From Scleromatobacter humisilvae (GTDB lineage: Bacteria; Pseudomonadota; Gammaproteobacteria; Burkholderiales; Burkholderiaceae_C), in NCBI RefSeq assembly GCF_023231945.1, contig NZ_JAJLJH010000008.1:1-64000 (forward strand): DNA of 64,000 bases. Reading direction: 5' to 3'. Numbering within the stretch: position 1 is the stretch's first letter; each line of letters begins with the position of its first letter. The position numbers were made by a program, and so were the translations under genes. Shown piece by piece: positions 37,076-46,447 of this stretch. The notes under the pieces were generated by a model. The model saw only the letters and a program-made list of their open reading frames with translations, was not told the DNA's origin and did not search any database.

Positions 37076-39277
37076 TCAGAACGCGGCGATCAGGCTGGCC
37101 ACGTCGGGGCGGCCCAGTCCGGTCGCGTCGTTGTAGCCCCCCGCGGCGGCACAGAGCGAGCAGAAGCCACCGCTGAGGTCGTTCGATCCCGACGCGATGC
37201 CCACCAGCGCCGGCGTGGCGCCCTGCCCCAGTCGCGGCTGGTACAGCAGGCCGTTGAAGCCGCCCGGCGTCGTGCGCACCAGCGCGGCCAGCGACGAGCC
37301 CTTGCCGGCCAGGTTCTGCGCCATCAACGCGCTGATGCCGGCCCACAGCGGCGTCGCGGCGCTGGTGCCGCCGGCCATCACCCACTGCTGTTCGCGGTAG
37401 GTCGCGAAGGCGCTGTGCTGGAAGTCGGCCACGGCGGCGACGTCGGGCACGGTGCGCACGTTGCCGTTGGCCGCGATGGCGATGGACCCGATCGCGGCCG
37501 ATTGCCAGCCAGGCATCAGCTCGCTCGGGTTCGGGCCGCCGCCCGAGTATTGCCACGCCGACTCGTTGCCGACGCCCGCCGCGCCCGCGACGGCGGTGAT
37601 GGTGGTGCCGCCGACTGCGGTGACGTAGGGCGACGCCGCCGGATAGCGCGCGGCGTTCGAGAAGCCGTCGTCGCCGGTGGACGCGAACACCGCGATGCCG
37701 TTGGCCTGCAGGGCCGCGAAGCGCGCGTCCTGTTCCGCCGCGTGCGAGGCCCACGTGTTGCCGCTGAAGCTCATGCTGATGGCCGTCACGCCGGGCAGCG
37801 CCGCCGCATAGTCGACGGCCGCCATCAAGTCCGCCTCGGAACGGCTGGCGGCCGTGACGAGCACGATGGTCGCCCCGGGCGCGATGGCGTGGGCCATCTG
37901 CGTGTCGAGCGCGATCTCGCCGCTCCAGCCGTCATCGGGCGCGGCCACGCCGTTGGACAGGTCCACGTGCCGGAAGCACGGGTTGGCGGCGTTGCACTGG
38001 GGCAGGCCGTAGGTCTGGCTGAACACGTTCAGGTCGGCCTGGGCGACGTCGTAGAGCGCCGGGGCATCGACGATGGCGATCGTCTGGCCGGTGCCGTCCA
38101 GCCCTGCCGGAATGTCGTAGTGCGCGCGCAGGTCGGCCGGCGTGAGCGCGCCGTCGATGCCGTGCCCCCCGATGCCGAACAGGTCGACCGTGGCGCCGAC
38201 CTCCGCGGCGGACCCCGCGAGCGAGCCGGGGGCCGCGCCGGTGATGACGCCCGCCTGCACGCTGCTGACGGCGGCCTGGTTCAGCGAGACCGCGTAGTCC
38301 ACCACCGAGCCGTCGGCCTGACGATAGTGGAACGGGGCGCCGTCCTTCTCCAGCAGGCCGGCGTACACGTTGCCATTGAGTTCGTAGTAGACGCGGTAGG
38401 CCGGCGTGATGGATTGCTCCAGCGGCAGAGGCGCGTTCGCGACCCACATGCGGACGCCCGCGACCTGCGCGATCCGGCCGTCGGCCAGGAGGTCGTGCTC
38501 GTAGGGCTTGAGCGTCTGGAGCGGCAGGGTCGCCGGGAAGACCTGCTCCAGCGTCGCGCCCGTCGCGCACGGCGTGGGCTGGTTGCCGGTGGTCGTCGTG
38601 GGTGTCGTGTCGTTCGGGCAGTCCTGGGCGATCACCACGTCGCCGACGCGCACGCCGTGCTGGCGGACATAGGCCGAGCCGGCCTGCCAGGTCGCGTTGG
38701 CGGCGAAGTTGTTGAAGGCGATCCAGTCCTCGATCGGCACGCTGGCCAGCAGTTCCTCGGGCGAGCCGCCCACGGCGCCGGACAGCGGCACGACCGCGAA
38801 CTGGCTGAACTGCGCGGAGGTCAGCACCGTGGCGCCGTCGCTCGCGAGGTAGTCGACACGCACGCCGTCGCCGACGTAGCTCACGCGCCGGATGGCGTCG
38901 AGCGGAGCGACCACCACGGCGCCCGCGGACAGGTAGCGCGTGGGCGCGAAAGTTCGCGTGTCCAGCGCCGTGTCGAGCGTCGTCGCATGCCCGGTCTGGA
39001 TCTGCGCGCCGCCGCGGGCCGGCGACTGCGGCAGCAGGCCGTTGGACACCGCGGAAAGGTAGTGGGTGCCGGGCACCAGGTTGCCGCCGCCGGGCGGCAG
39101 CTTCCACAGCAGCGAGAACTGCCCGCCCTGCAGGTTCACGCTCTCGAAGGTCTGCTGGTCGGCACTCAGTGTCGGCTGGACGGGCGGATTGGAACTGCCT
39201 CCTCCGCCGCCGCCGCCGCTGCACGCACTCAAACCCGCCGCCAGCACGCCGGCGACGGCCATCTTCTGGATCTGCAT
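37076..39277 (-). CDS. Secreted S53 (sedolisin/kumamolisin-type) peptidase lipoprotein
   Basis: A 733-residue secreted protease. A signal peptide ends in a lipobox-like LSAC with Cys19, followed by a run of seven glycines. An N-terminal pro-region (about 30-400) precedes the S53 catalytic domain. Glu454 and Asp458 lie in GEIALDTQMAHAIAP, the oxyanion Asp536 in STGDDG, and Ser639 in GGTSAATPLW; all family residues are present, so it should be active, probably at acidic pH. The C-terminal end NDATGLGRPD forms the Ca2+ site. I chose the ATG at 39277 (GGGAGAGGGAG upstream) over the GTG three bases earlier. No inhibitor or partner lies beside it. Confidence 0.92.
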   Translation of the reverse strand: MQIQKMAVAGVLAAGLSACSGGGGGGGSSNPPVQPTLSADQQTFESVNLQGGQFSLLWKLPPGGGNLVPGTHYLSAVSNGLLPQSPARGGAQIQTGHATTLDTALDTRTFAPTRYLSAGAVVVAPLDAIRRVSYVGDGVRVDYLASDGATVLTSAQFSQFAVVPLSGAVGGSPEELLASVPIEDWIAFNNFAANATWQAGSAYVRQHGVRVGDVVIAQDCPNDTTPTTTTGNQPTPCATGATLEQVFPATLPLQTLKPYEHDLLADGRIAQVAGVRMWVANAPLPLEQSITPAYRVYYELNGNVYAGLLEKDGAPFHYRQADGSVVDYAVSLNQAAVSSVQAGVITGAAPGSLAGSAAEVGATVDLFGIGGHGIDGALTPADLRAHYDIPAGLDGTGQTIAIVDAPALYDVAQADLNVFSQTYGLPQCNAANPCFRHVDLSNGVAAPDDGWSGEIALDTQMAHAIAPGATIVLVTAASRSEADLMAAVDYAAALPGVTAISMSFSGNTWASHAAEQDARFAALQANGIAVFASTGDDGFSNAARYPAASPYVTAVGGTTITAVAGAAGVGNESAWQYSGGGPNPSELMPGWQSAAIGSIAIAANGNVRTVPDVAAVADFQHSAFATYREQQWVMAGGTSAATPLWAGISALMAQNLAGKGSSLAALVRTTPGGFNGLLYQPRLGQGATPALVGIASGSNDLSGGFCSLCAAAGGYNDATGLGRPDVASLIAAF

Positions 39278-39280
39278 CAC

Positions 39281-39584
39281 TCCCTCTCCCCGATTCTTTT
39301 TTGGCTCGAGCCGCGCGCATCATAGCCAACGCGCGCCCGCAGGCCGGCCCGGGCCTCAGTCCGACGGGCTGCCCACGCGCGCCCAGGTGTTGAGCACGCA
39401 ACGGCCGATGTCGCCGCGGAAGCGGATGATCCTGTCGCGCCCGCGCAGCCGGATCGGCAAGCTCCGTCCAGCCGCTCTTGACGGCCAGCATCTCGTGGTC
39501 GCCAGCCACGCGAACGGAAACGCGAACGGGATCAGCGCCTCGAGGTGTCGCGGCAAGCGCGCTCCATGGCGGTGGTCGCGAGCC
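39281..39584. other. Intergenic stretch with possible gene remnant
   Basis: Apart from the S53 ribosome-binding site there is no clear gene. On the minus strand, 39356-39540 has protein-like segments in two different frames (AGDHEMLAVKSGWTELADP, then RIIRFRGDIGRCVLNTW), which could be the end of a frameshifted, truncated gene. I cannot name it. Confidence 0.25.
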
Positions 39585-40298
39585 TCACTCGCCGAGGTAG
39601 GCCGCGCGCACCTTCGGGTCGTTGAGCAGCATGTCGGCCGCGCCGTCCATCGTGACCTCGCCCGACTCCATCACATAGCCGCGGTCGGCGATGGACAGCG
39701 CCCGGCTGGCGTTCTGCTCCACCAGCAGCACCGTCGTGCCCTGCTTGTGGATGGACTCGATCACCTCGAAGATCTTGTCGACCATGATCGGCGACAGGCC
39801 CATCGACGGTTCGTCCAGCAGCAGCACCTTCGGACGCGCCATCAGCGCGCGGCCCATCGCGAGCATCTGCTGCTCGCCGCCGGACATCGTGCCGGCGAGC
39901 TGCGTGGCGCGTTCCTTCAGGCGCGGGAACGTCGTGAAGACCTTGTCGATGTCGGCCTGCACCTCGTCGTCCTTGCGCACGTGCGCGCCCATCAGCAGGT
40001 TCTCGGTGATGGTCATGCGCGTGAACGTGCCGCGGCCCTCGGGCACCATCACCAGGCCCTGCTTGACGAGGTTCCACGCGCCCTGGCCGGCGATGGACTT
40101 GCCGAGGAACTTGATGTCGCCGGCGGCGATCGGCTGGATGCCGGTGACGGCCTTCAGCGTGGTCGTCTTGCCGGCGCCGTTGGCCCCGATCAGGCTGACC
40201 AGCTCGCCTTCGGTGACCTTGAAGTTGACGCCCTTGACGGCCTGGATGCCGCCGTAGGCGACGCGCAAATTCTCGACTTCCAACAGGATGTTTGCCAT
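39585..40298 (-). CDS. livF: Branched-chain amino acid ABC transporter ATPase LivF
   Basis: A 237-residue ABC ATPase with Walker A GANGAGKTTT, Q-loop, signature LAGTMSGGEQQM and Walker B VLLLDEPSMGL. The SMGLSP and NASRALSIADRGYVMESG sequences are typical of LivF. I start it at the ATG giving MANILLEVENLRVAYGG, 14 bases after the livG stop. It forms with LivG the cytoplasmic nucleotide-binding pair. Confidence 0.95.
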   Translation of the reverse strand: MANILLEVENLRVAYGGIQAVKGVNFKVTEGELVSLIGANGAGKTTTLKAVTGIQPIAAGDIKFLGKSIAGQGAWNLVKQGLVMVPEGRGTFTRMTITENLLMGAHVRKDDEVQADIDKVFTTFPRLKERATQLAGTMSGGEQQMLAMGRALMARPKVLLLDEPSMGLSPIMVDKIFEVIESIHKQGTTVLLVEQNASRALSIADRGYVMESGEVTMDGAADMLLNDPKVRAAYLGE

Positions 40299-40312
40299 TT
40301 GCTTGGGCTCCC

Positions 40313-41089
40313 TCAATGCGGCTTGTGGCCGGCGCCGAGGTAAGCCTCGATCACCTTCTCGTTGCCCTGCACTTCGGCAGGCGTGCCTTCGGCGATCTGC
40401 TTGCCGTAGTCCAGCACCGTCACGCGGTCGCACAGGCCCATCACCAGCTTGACGTCGTGCTCGATCAGCAGGATGGTGCGGCCGTCCTTGCGGATGCGGT
40501 CGATCAGCTCGCGCAGCACGACCTTTTCGGTGGCGTTCATGCCGGCGGCGGGTTCGTCGAGCGCGATCAGCTTCGGATCGGTGGCCAGCGCGCGTGCAAT
40601 CTCGAGCCGGCGCTGGTCGCCGTAGGACAGCGTGCGCGCCTTGTAGTCGGTGAAGCGGCCGATGCCGACGTAGTCGAGCAGCTCCTGCGAGCGCGCGCGG
40701 ATCGCGGCCTCCTCGGCCTTGAACTTCGGCGTGCGGAACACCGCGCCGATCAGGCCGGAGTGGGTGCGCACGTGGCGTCCGACCATCACGTTCTCGATGG
40801 CCGTCATCTCGGCGAACAGGCGGATGTTCTGGAACGTTCGCGCGATGCCGGTCTTGGCGACCTCGTGCACCGCGGTGGGCTGGTACGGCGCGCCGCCCAG
40901 CATGAAGCTGCCGGCGTCGGGCGTGTACAGGCCGGTGATGACGTTGAAGAAGGTGGTCTTGCCGGCGCCGTTGGGGCCGATCAGGCCGTAGACCTGGCCG
41001 GCGTTGATCGTGATGCCGACGTCCGACAGCGCCTGGAGGCCGCCGAAGCGCTTGGACACGCCATTGACCTGGAGAACCGCGTTGCTCAT
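40313..41089 (-). CDS. livG: Branched-chain amino acid ABC transporter ATPase LivG
   Basis: A 258-residue ABC ATPase with Walker A GPNGAGKTTF, signature RTLSYGDQRRLEIARAL and Walker B LIALDEPAAGMN. The AAGMNATEK and IEHDVKLVMGLCDRVTVLDYG segments are typical of LivG. The gap to livM is 19 bases. Partner of LivF. Confidence 0.95.
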   Translation of the reverse strand: MSNAVLQVNGVSKRFGGLQALSDVGITINAGQVYGLIGPNGAGKTTFFNVITGLYTPDAGSFMLGGAPYQPTAVHEVAKTGIARTFQNIRLFAEMTAIENVMVGRHVRTHSGLIGAVFRTPKFKAEEAAIRARSQELLDYVGIGRFTDYKARTLSYGDQRRLEIARALATDPKLIALDEPAAGMNATEKVVLRELIDRIRKDGRTILLIEHDVKLVMGLCDRVTVLDYGKQIAEGTPAEVQGNEKVIEAYLGAGHKPH

Positions 41090-41108
41090 GTGTGATGCCC
41101 TCTTGTTC

Positions 41109-42197
41109 TTACTTGACGGGAACGGGCACGGGCGCCGCCTTGCCGTGCTCGGGCGACGGCCACAGGCCGCGCGGACGCGAGAGCATCACGCCGATCATCG
41201 CCAGCGCGATCAGCAGCTGGCGCAGGATCGACGCGTCGAGGCGGCCACCCGTGGCCTCCTGCAGCGGGCCGGCCACGTAGCGCAGCACCTCCGGCAGCGC
41301 CGACAGCAGCAGCGCGCCGAGCAGCACGCCCGGGATGTGGCCGATGCCGCCCACCACGACCATCGCGACGATCATCACCGACTCCGCCAGCGAGAACGAC
41401 TCCGGCGACACGAAGCCCTGGAACGCGCCGAACATCACGCCCGAGACGCCGCCGAACGTGGCGCCCATGCCGAACGCGAGCAGCTTGAGGTTGCGCGTGT
41501 TGATGCCCATCGCCTTGGCAGCGATCTCGTCCTCGCGGATCGCCATCCACGCGCGGCCGATGCGCGAGCGCTCGAGGCGGTAGCAGATCAGCACCGCGAA
41601 GATCACCAGCGCGATGAACAGGTAGTAGTACATCGTCACCGAGTGGAACTCGATGCCGAACAGCGTGTGGTCCTTGCCCAGGTCGGCCCCGAAGATGTGG
41701 ATCGAGTCGATCGTGTCGATGCCCTTCGGGCCGTTGGTGATGTTGACCGGCGCGTCGAGGTTGTTCAGGAACACGCGGATGATCTCGCCGAAGCCCAGCG
41801 TGACGATGGCCAGGTAGTCGCCGCGCAGCCGCAGCGTGGGTGCGCCCAGCAGCACGCCGAACGTGCCCGCGACCAGCGCCCCGAGCGGGATGACGAGCCA
41901 GACCGAGGCGTGCAGCCCGTGCTGGAACGTGTTCTTGAACCAGTCGAAGGTGTCGGTCAGGTGCGGCGAGGCGAGCAGGCCGAACATGTAGGCGCCGACC
42001 GCGTAGAACGCGACGTAGCCGAGGTCCAGCAGGCCGGCGTAGCCGACGACGATGTTCAGGCCGAGGGCCAGCATCATGTACAGCAGCGCGGAGTCGAGGA
42101 TGCGGACCCAGCCGTTGCCGAAGTACTGCGCGAACAGCGGCAGGATCAGCAGCGCGATCGCACCGGCCACGAAGAGGGCGAACTTGTTCTTCATCAT
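41109..42197 (-). CDS. livM: Branched-chain amino acid ABC transporter permease LivM
   Basis: A 362-residue permease with about ten membrane segments. LNIVVGYAGLLDLGYVAFYAVGAY and the EAA-like RAWMAIREDEIAAKAMGINTRNLKLLAF loop that contacts the ATPases are characteristic of LivM. With LivH it forms the membrane channel for leucine, isoleucine and valine or related solutes. Confidence 0.94.
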   Translation of the reverse strand: MMKNKFALFVAGAIALLILPLFAQYFGNGWVRILDSALLYMMLALGLNIVVGYAGLLDLGYVAFYAVGAYMFGLLASPHLTDTFDWFKNTFQHGLHASVWLVIPLGALVAGTFGVLLGAPTLRLRGDYLAIVTLGFGEIIRVFLNNLDAPVNITNGPKGIDTIDSIHIFGADLGKDHTLFGIEFHSVTMYYYLFIALVIFAVLICYRLERSRIGRAWMAIREDEIAAKAMGINTRNLKLLAFGMGATFGGVSGVMFGAFQGFVSPESFSLAESVMIVAMVVVGGIGHIPGVLLGALLLSALPEVLRYVAGPLQEATGGRLDASILRQLLIALAMIGVMLSRPRGLWPSPEHGKAAPVPVPVK

Positions 42198-42213
42198 GTG
42201 GGTTCTCCGGGGG

Positions 42214-43137
42214 TCAGGCGCGATCGGCCACGCGTTCGCCGAGCAGGCCCTTCGGGCGCAGCGTGAGCACGAGGATCAGCACGATGAAGGCGAAGATGTC
42301 CTGGTAGTTGGAGCCCAGCACGCCGCCGGTGACGTCGCCGATGTAGCCCGAGCCGAGCGACTCGATGATGCCCAGCAGGATGCCGCCCACCATCGCGCCG
42401 GCCAGGTTGCCGATGCCGCCGAAGACGGCCGCCGTGAAGGCCTTCAGGCCGGGCAGGAAGCCCATCGTGTGCTGCACCGAGCCGTAGTTGGACGCCCACA
42501 TCACGCCGGCCAGCGCGGCCAGCGCGGCGCCGATCACGAAGGTGGCGGAGATGACGTTGTCCGGCCGCACGCCCATCAGCGCGGCGACGCGCGGGTTCTC
42601 CGCGGTGGCGCGCATCGCGCGGCCCAGCCGGGTCTTGTTGACCAGCCACATCAGGCCGCCCAGCGTGATCGCGGTGACCACGATGATGGCAATCTGCGTG
42701 AAGTTGGTGACGGCCCCGCCGACGAAGATCGGATCGCGCGGCAGCAGCGTCGGGTACATCTTGTAGTTCGGCTTCCAGATGATCATGGCCAGCGTCTGCA
42801 GCAGCAGGCTCATGCCCATCGCGGTGATCAGCGGCGCCAGGCGAGGCGCGTTGCGCAGCGGCCGGTAGGCGATCTTCTCGATGGTGAAGTTCAGCACCGA
42901 GCAGACGACCACTGCGCACAGCAGCGCGATCAGCAGCAGCAGCCATCCGGGCATGCCCATCGGCCCCAGCCAGACGGTCACCGACCAGCTGGTGAGTGCG
43001 CCCACCATCAACACCTCGCCGTGGGCGAAGTTGATCAGGTTGACGATGCCGTAAACCATCGTGTAGCCGAGTGCCACGAGCGCATACATGCTCCCGAGCA
43101 CCAGCCCGTTGATCATCTGCTGCAGAAAGATATCCAT
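42214..43137 (-). CDS. livH: Branched-chain amino acid ABC transporter permease LivH
   Basis: A 307-residue permease with about eight membrane segments. It begins MDIFLQQMINGLVLGSMYALVALG and carries TRLGRAMRATAENPRVAALMGV, the LivH cytoplasmic loop. GGAGAC lies upstream of the ATG. It is the first gene of the unit livH-livM-livG-livF. The periplasmic binding protein gene livK, normally beside it, is not here. Confidence 0.94.
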   Translation of the reverse strand: MDIFLQQMINGLVLGSMYALVALGYTMVYGIVNLINFAHGEVLMVGALTSWSVTVWLGPMGMPGWLLLLIALLCAVVVCSVLNFTIEKIAYRPLRNAPRLAPLITAMGMSLLLQTLAMIIWKPNYKMYPTLLPRDPIFVGGAVTNFTQIAIIVVTAITLGGLMWLVNKTRLGRAMRATAENPRVAALMGVRPDNVISATFVIGAALAALAGVMWASNYGSVQHTMGFLPGLKAFTAAVFGGIGNLAGAMVGGILLGIIESLGSGYIGDVTGGVLGSNYQDIFAFIVLILVLTLRPKGLLGERVADRA

Positions 43138-43163
43138 CAGGGGGTCTCCTGGTCTTGAACGCC

Positions 43164-43185
43164 GCGCCCCACCGCGATGGGGCGC
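43164..43185 (-). other. Stem-loop in the livH leader
   Basis: A perfect 8-bp inverted repeat GCGCCCCA/TGGGGCGC with a 6-base loop, starting 27 bases upstream of livH. No T-tract follows on either strand. It may affect the stability or translation of the liv mRNA; this is inference. Confidence 0.4.
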
Positions 43186-43609
43186 AACTCCTGGGCCCCA
43201 GCATCGGGAAGCTGGAAGCCGGCCGCCACGGGCAATACCCGCATGCGGCACGTGCAGGCGTTGCAAGAACCCGGCCACCCGCGCGCCGTGTGGCACGCCG
43301 ATGACAGAAGTCTCAGACCCCTGCGCGTTGGCGGATTCTAGGAGCGCCCTGCCGTGAGAGCGGACGGACTTACCCGCGAGAAACCGAACGAGCCACTATT
43401 CGCCGGGTCGATGCGCGAGCTTTGTTCGTTGCGGGGGACGATTCGCGCCATCCGGCCGAGATTTGCTCGCCGCCCCTTCGTGGCCGCGGCCGGGGGCCGG
43501 GGTGACACTGTCTTCAAGTTGAAGCGATGCGAGTCGCGAAAGTATCGACGGCGTGCAACAGCGTATCGATGCACGCGCATCGTCCCGTACGCCTGGTCGC
43601 CACGGCGCG
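43186..43609. other. Gene-free stretch between livH and rarA
   Basis: No convincing coding region. On the minus strand a TAGAAT box at 43335-43340 could be a -10 for the liv operon, without a clear -35. A 13-base palindrome CTTCAAGTTGAAG lies at 43512-43524 and could be an operator. Base composition is slightly less GC-rich than the flanking genes. Confidence 0.4.
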
Positions 43610-43639
43610 CCTTGCGACGGTGCGCCGGCACCGGCAAGG
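43610..43639 (-). terminator. Stem-loop at the 3' end of rarA
   Basis: On the plus strand CCTTGC-GA-CGGTGC, loop GCCG, then GCACCG-GCAAGG gives 12 bp with a 2-base bulge, 11 bases after the rarA stop. There is no U-tract, so it may be a processed 3' end rather than an intrinsic terminator. Confidence 0.4.
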
Positions 43640-43649
43640 TGCCCCCGCC

Positions 43650-44951
<1,302 letters not shown>

Positions 44952-45160
44952 GGTTTGTCGTCGATCCTACAGCGGCCGCGGGCCCCGGCTCGGCCGCACG
45001 CGGCGCTGCGGAGCGTGTGCTATTCCTGAATTGGCGGGGTCGCGGCGGTCTTTTCGGGCATTCGGCGGGCCGCGGCGGCTTCACACTGCATGGCATCGAC
45101 GCGACCCGGCTGCCTGCCTGGGTCTAGAGACAAGTCCCGTAGCCAGGAGCCATTCCGCCC

Positions 45161-45694
45161 ATGAGCGCCATCAACGCCACCGAAAACCGCAACGTCGCGC
45201 AAGCGGCCTCCTCGGCCGTGCACGGCGCGCCGCGCGAATACCTGTCCTTCAAGCTCGGCGCCGAGGAATACGGCATCGACATCCTGAAGGTGCAGGAGAT
45301 CCGCGGCTACGAGAACCCGACCCGCATCGCCAACGCTGCCCACTTCATCAAGGGCGTCGTCAACCTGCGCGGCGTGATCGTGCCGATCGTCGACATGCGC
45401 CTGCGCTTCGGCCTGTCGGACGTCCAGTACAACAGCTTCACCGTCGTCATCATCCTGAACATCGCCAGCCGCACGGTCGGCATGGTGGTGGACTCGGTGT
45501 CGGACGTGCTCGAGCTCGGCGGCGACGCCATCAAGCCGGCCCCGGAATTCAACGGCGCCATCGAGGCGGCCTACATTACCGGCCTGGGCACGATCAAGAG
45601 CGGCGATGCCGAGCGCATGCTGATCCTGATGGACATCGAACAGATGATGACCGCCCCCGACATGGGCCTCATGGACGAACCGATGATGCACTGA
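45161..45694 (+). CDS. cheW: Chemotaxis coupling protein CheW
   Basis: A 177-residue CheW, which links chemoreceptors to the CheA kinase at the inner membrane. [26 protein letters not shown] opens the first beta subdomain. The conserved [19 protein letters not shown] and [15 protein letters not shown] follow. GCCAGGAGCC precedes the ATG. No other chemotaxis gene is near, so it is an orphan copy whose partner array lies elsewhere. A hairpin terminator follows. Confidence 0.95.
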   Translation: MSAINATENRNVAQAASSAVHGAPREYLSFKLGAEEYGIDILKVQEIRGYENPTRIANAAHFIKGVVNLRGVIVPIVDMRLRFGLSDVQYNSFTVVIILNIASRTVGMVVDSVSDVLELGGDAIKPAPEFNGAIEAAYITGLGTIKSGDAERMLILMDIEQMMTAPDMGLMDEPMMH

Positions 45695-45770
45695 CGTGCT
45701 GATCCGGGGCGAAGGAACGGCGCGTCCTCACCGCGCCTGGACTCCGGACAATTTCCTCGAAGGGTTCGAA

Positions 45771-45804
45771 GGCCGCTGCGGGCAACCGCCGCGGCCGTTT
45801 TCTT
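45771..45804. terminator. Terminator between convergent cheW and lolA
   Basis: GGCCGCTGCGG (45771-45781) pairs with CCGCCGCGGCC (45786-45796) except for one mismatch, with a GCAA loop, then GTTTTCTT on the plus strand. It terminates cheW and, read the other way, lies just past lolA, though without a good T-tract on that side. Confidence 0.72.
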
Positions 45805-45817
45805 GGGCGGCGCGAGC

Positions 45818-46447
45818 CTATTGCTCCGCGACGTCCGCCCCCTTCGGCGGCACGAAGACGAACGTGTCCGCCGGCAGCTTCGCATTCGCCTCGAACGCGC
45901 TGAACACGATCATCGACTTCTGGCCGAAGCTGTCGTCGATCTCGAGTTGCGCCAGCGCGTGGTTGCGGAAGCCCACCTTCAGGGCGCGCACCGTGCCCTC
46001 GGCCTGCTTCGGCGTGGCGAGCACCCAGTCGAGGCCGTCCTTCGACGGCTGGTCGGCCAGCGTGAAGACCCTATCGATGTCGTTGGACACGATCAGCGCG
46101 GCCGGCGTGTTGGCCAGCGCGTCGCCGGTCTTGCGCGACGAGGCCTGGTTCAGGTCGGGGTCGTAGATCCACACCTTGGTGCCGTCGCCGACGACCGTCT
46201 GCGCATACGGCTTCTCGTAGACGAAGCGGAAGCGGTTGGGACGCTCGAACGCGAAGCTGCCGTTGGACACCTTCTGCTTGCCGTTGGGCGACAGCACGGT
46301 CTGCGTGAACGTCGATTTGCCGGACTTCACGTTCCTGACGAAGTCGCGCAGCTCGTCGGTGGCGGTGGCATGTGCGGCAATGCAGGCCAGCGAGAGCGCC
46401 GCCACGGTCACGGCACGCAGGGACTTCGGAAATGCGGTCATCGTCAT
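45818..46447 (-). CDS. lolA: Outer-membrane lipoprotein carrier protein LolA
   Basis: A 209-residue periplasmic chaperone that ferries lipoproteins from the LolCDE transporter to the outer membrane. A signal peptide ([19 protein letters not shown]) is followed by the LolA fold with SKFTQTV-like [34 protein letters not shown] and [11 protein letters not shown]. Its ATG overlaps the ftsK stop (ATGA), an association common in Proteobacteria. Confidence 0.95.
   Translation of the reverse strand: MTMTAFPKSLRAVTVAALSLACIAAHATATDELRDFVRNVKSGKSTFTQTVLSPNGKQKVSNGSFAFERPNRFRFVYEKPYAQTVVGDGTKVWIYDPDLNQASSRKTGDALANTPAALIVSNDIDRVFTLADQPSKDGLDWVLATPKQAEGTVRALKVGFRNHALAQLEIDDSFGQKSMIVFSAFEANAKLPADTFVFVPPKGADVAEQ

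Noticed and set aside
45000-45160. FliA (sigma-28) promoter upstream of cheW
   Set aside because: No TAAA-N15-GCCGATAA-like pattern could be found in the 200 bases before cheW.
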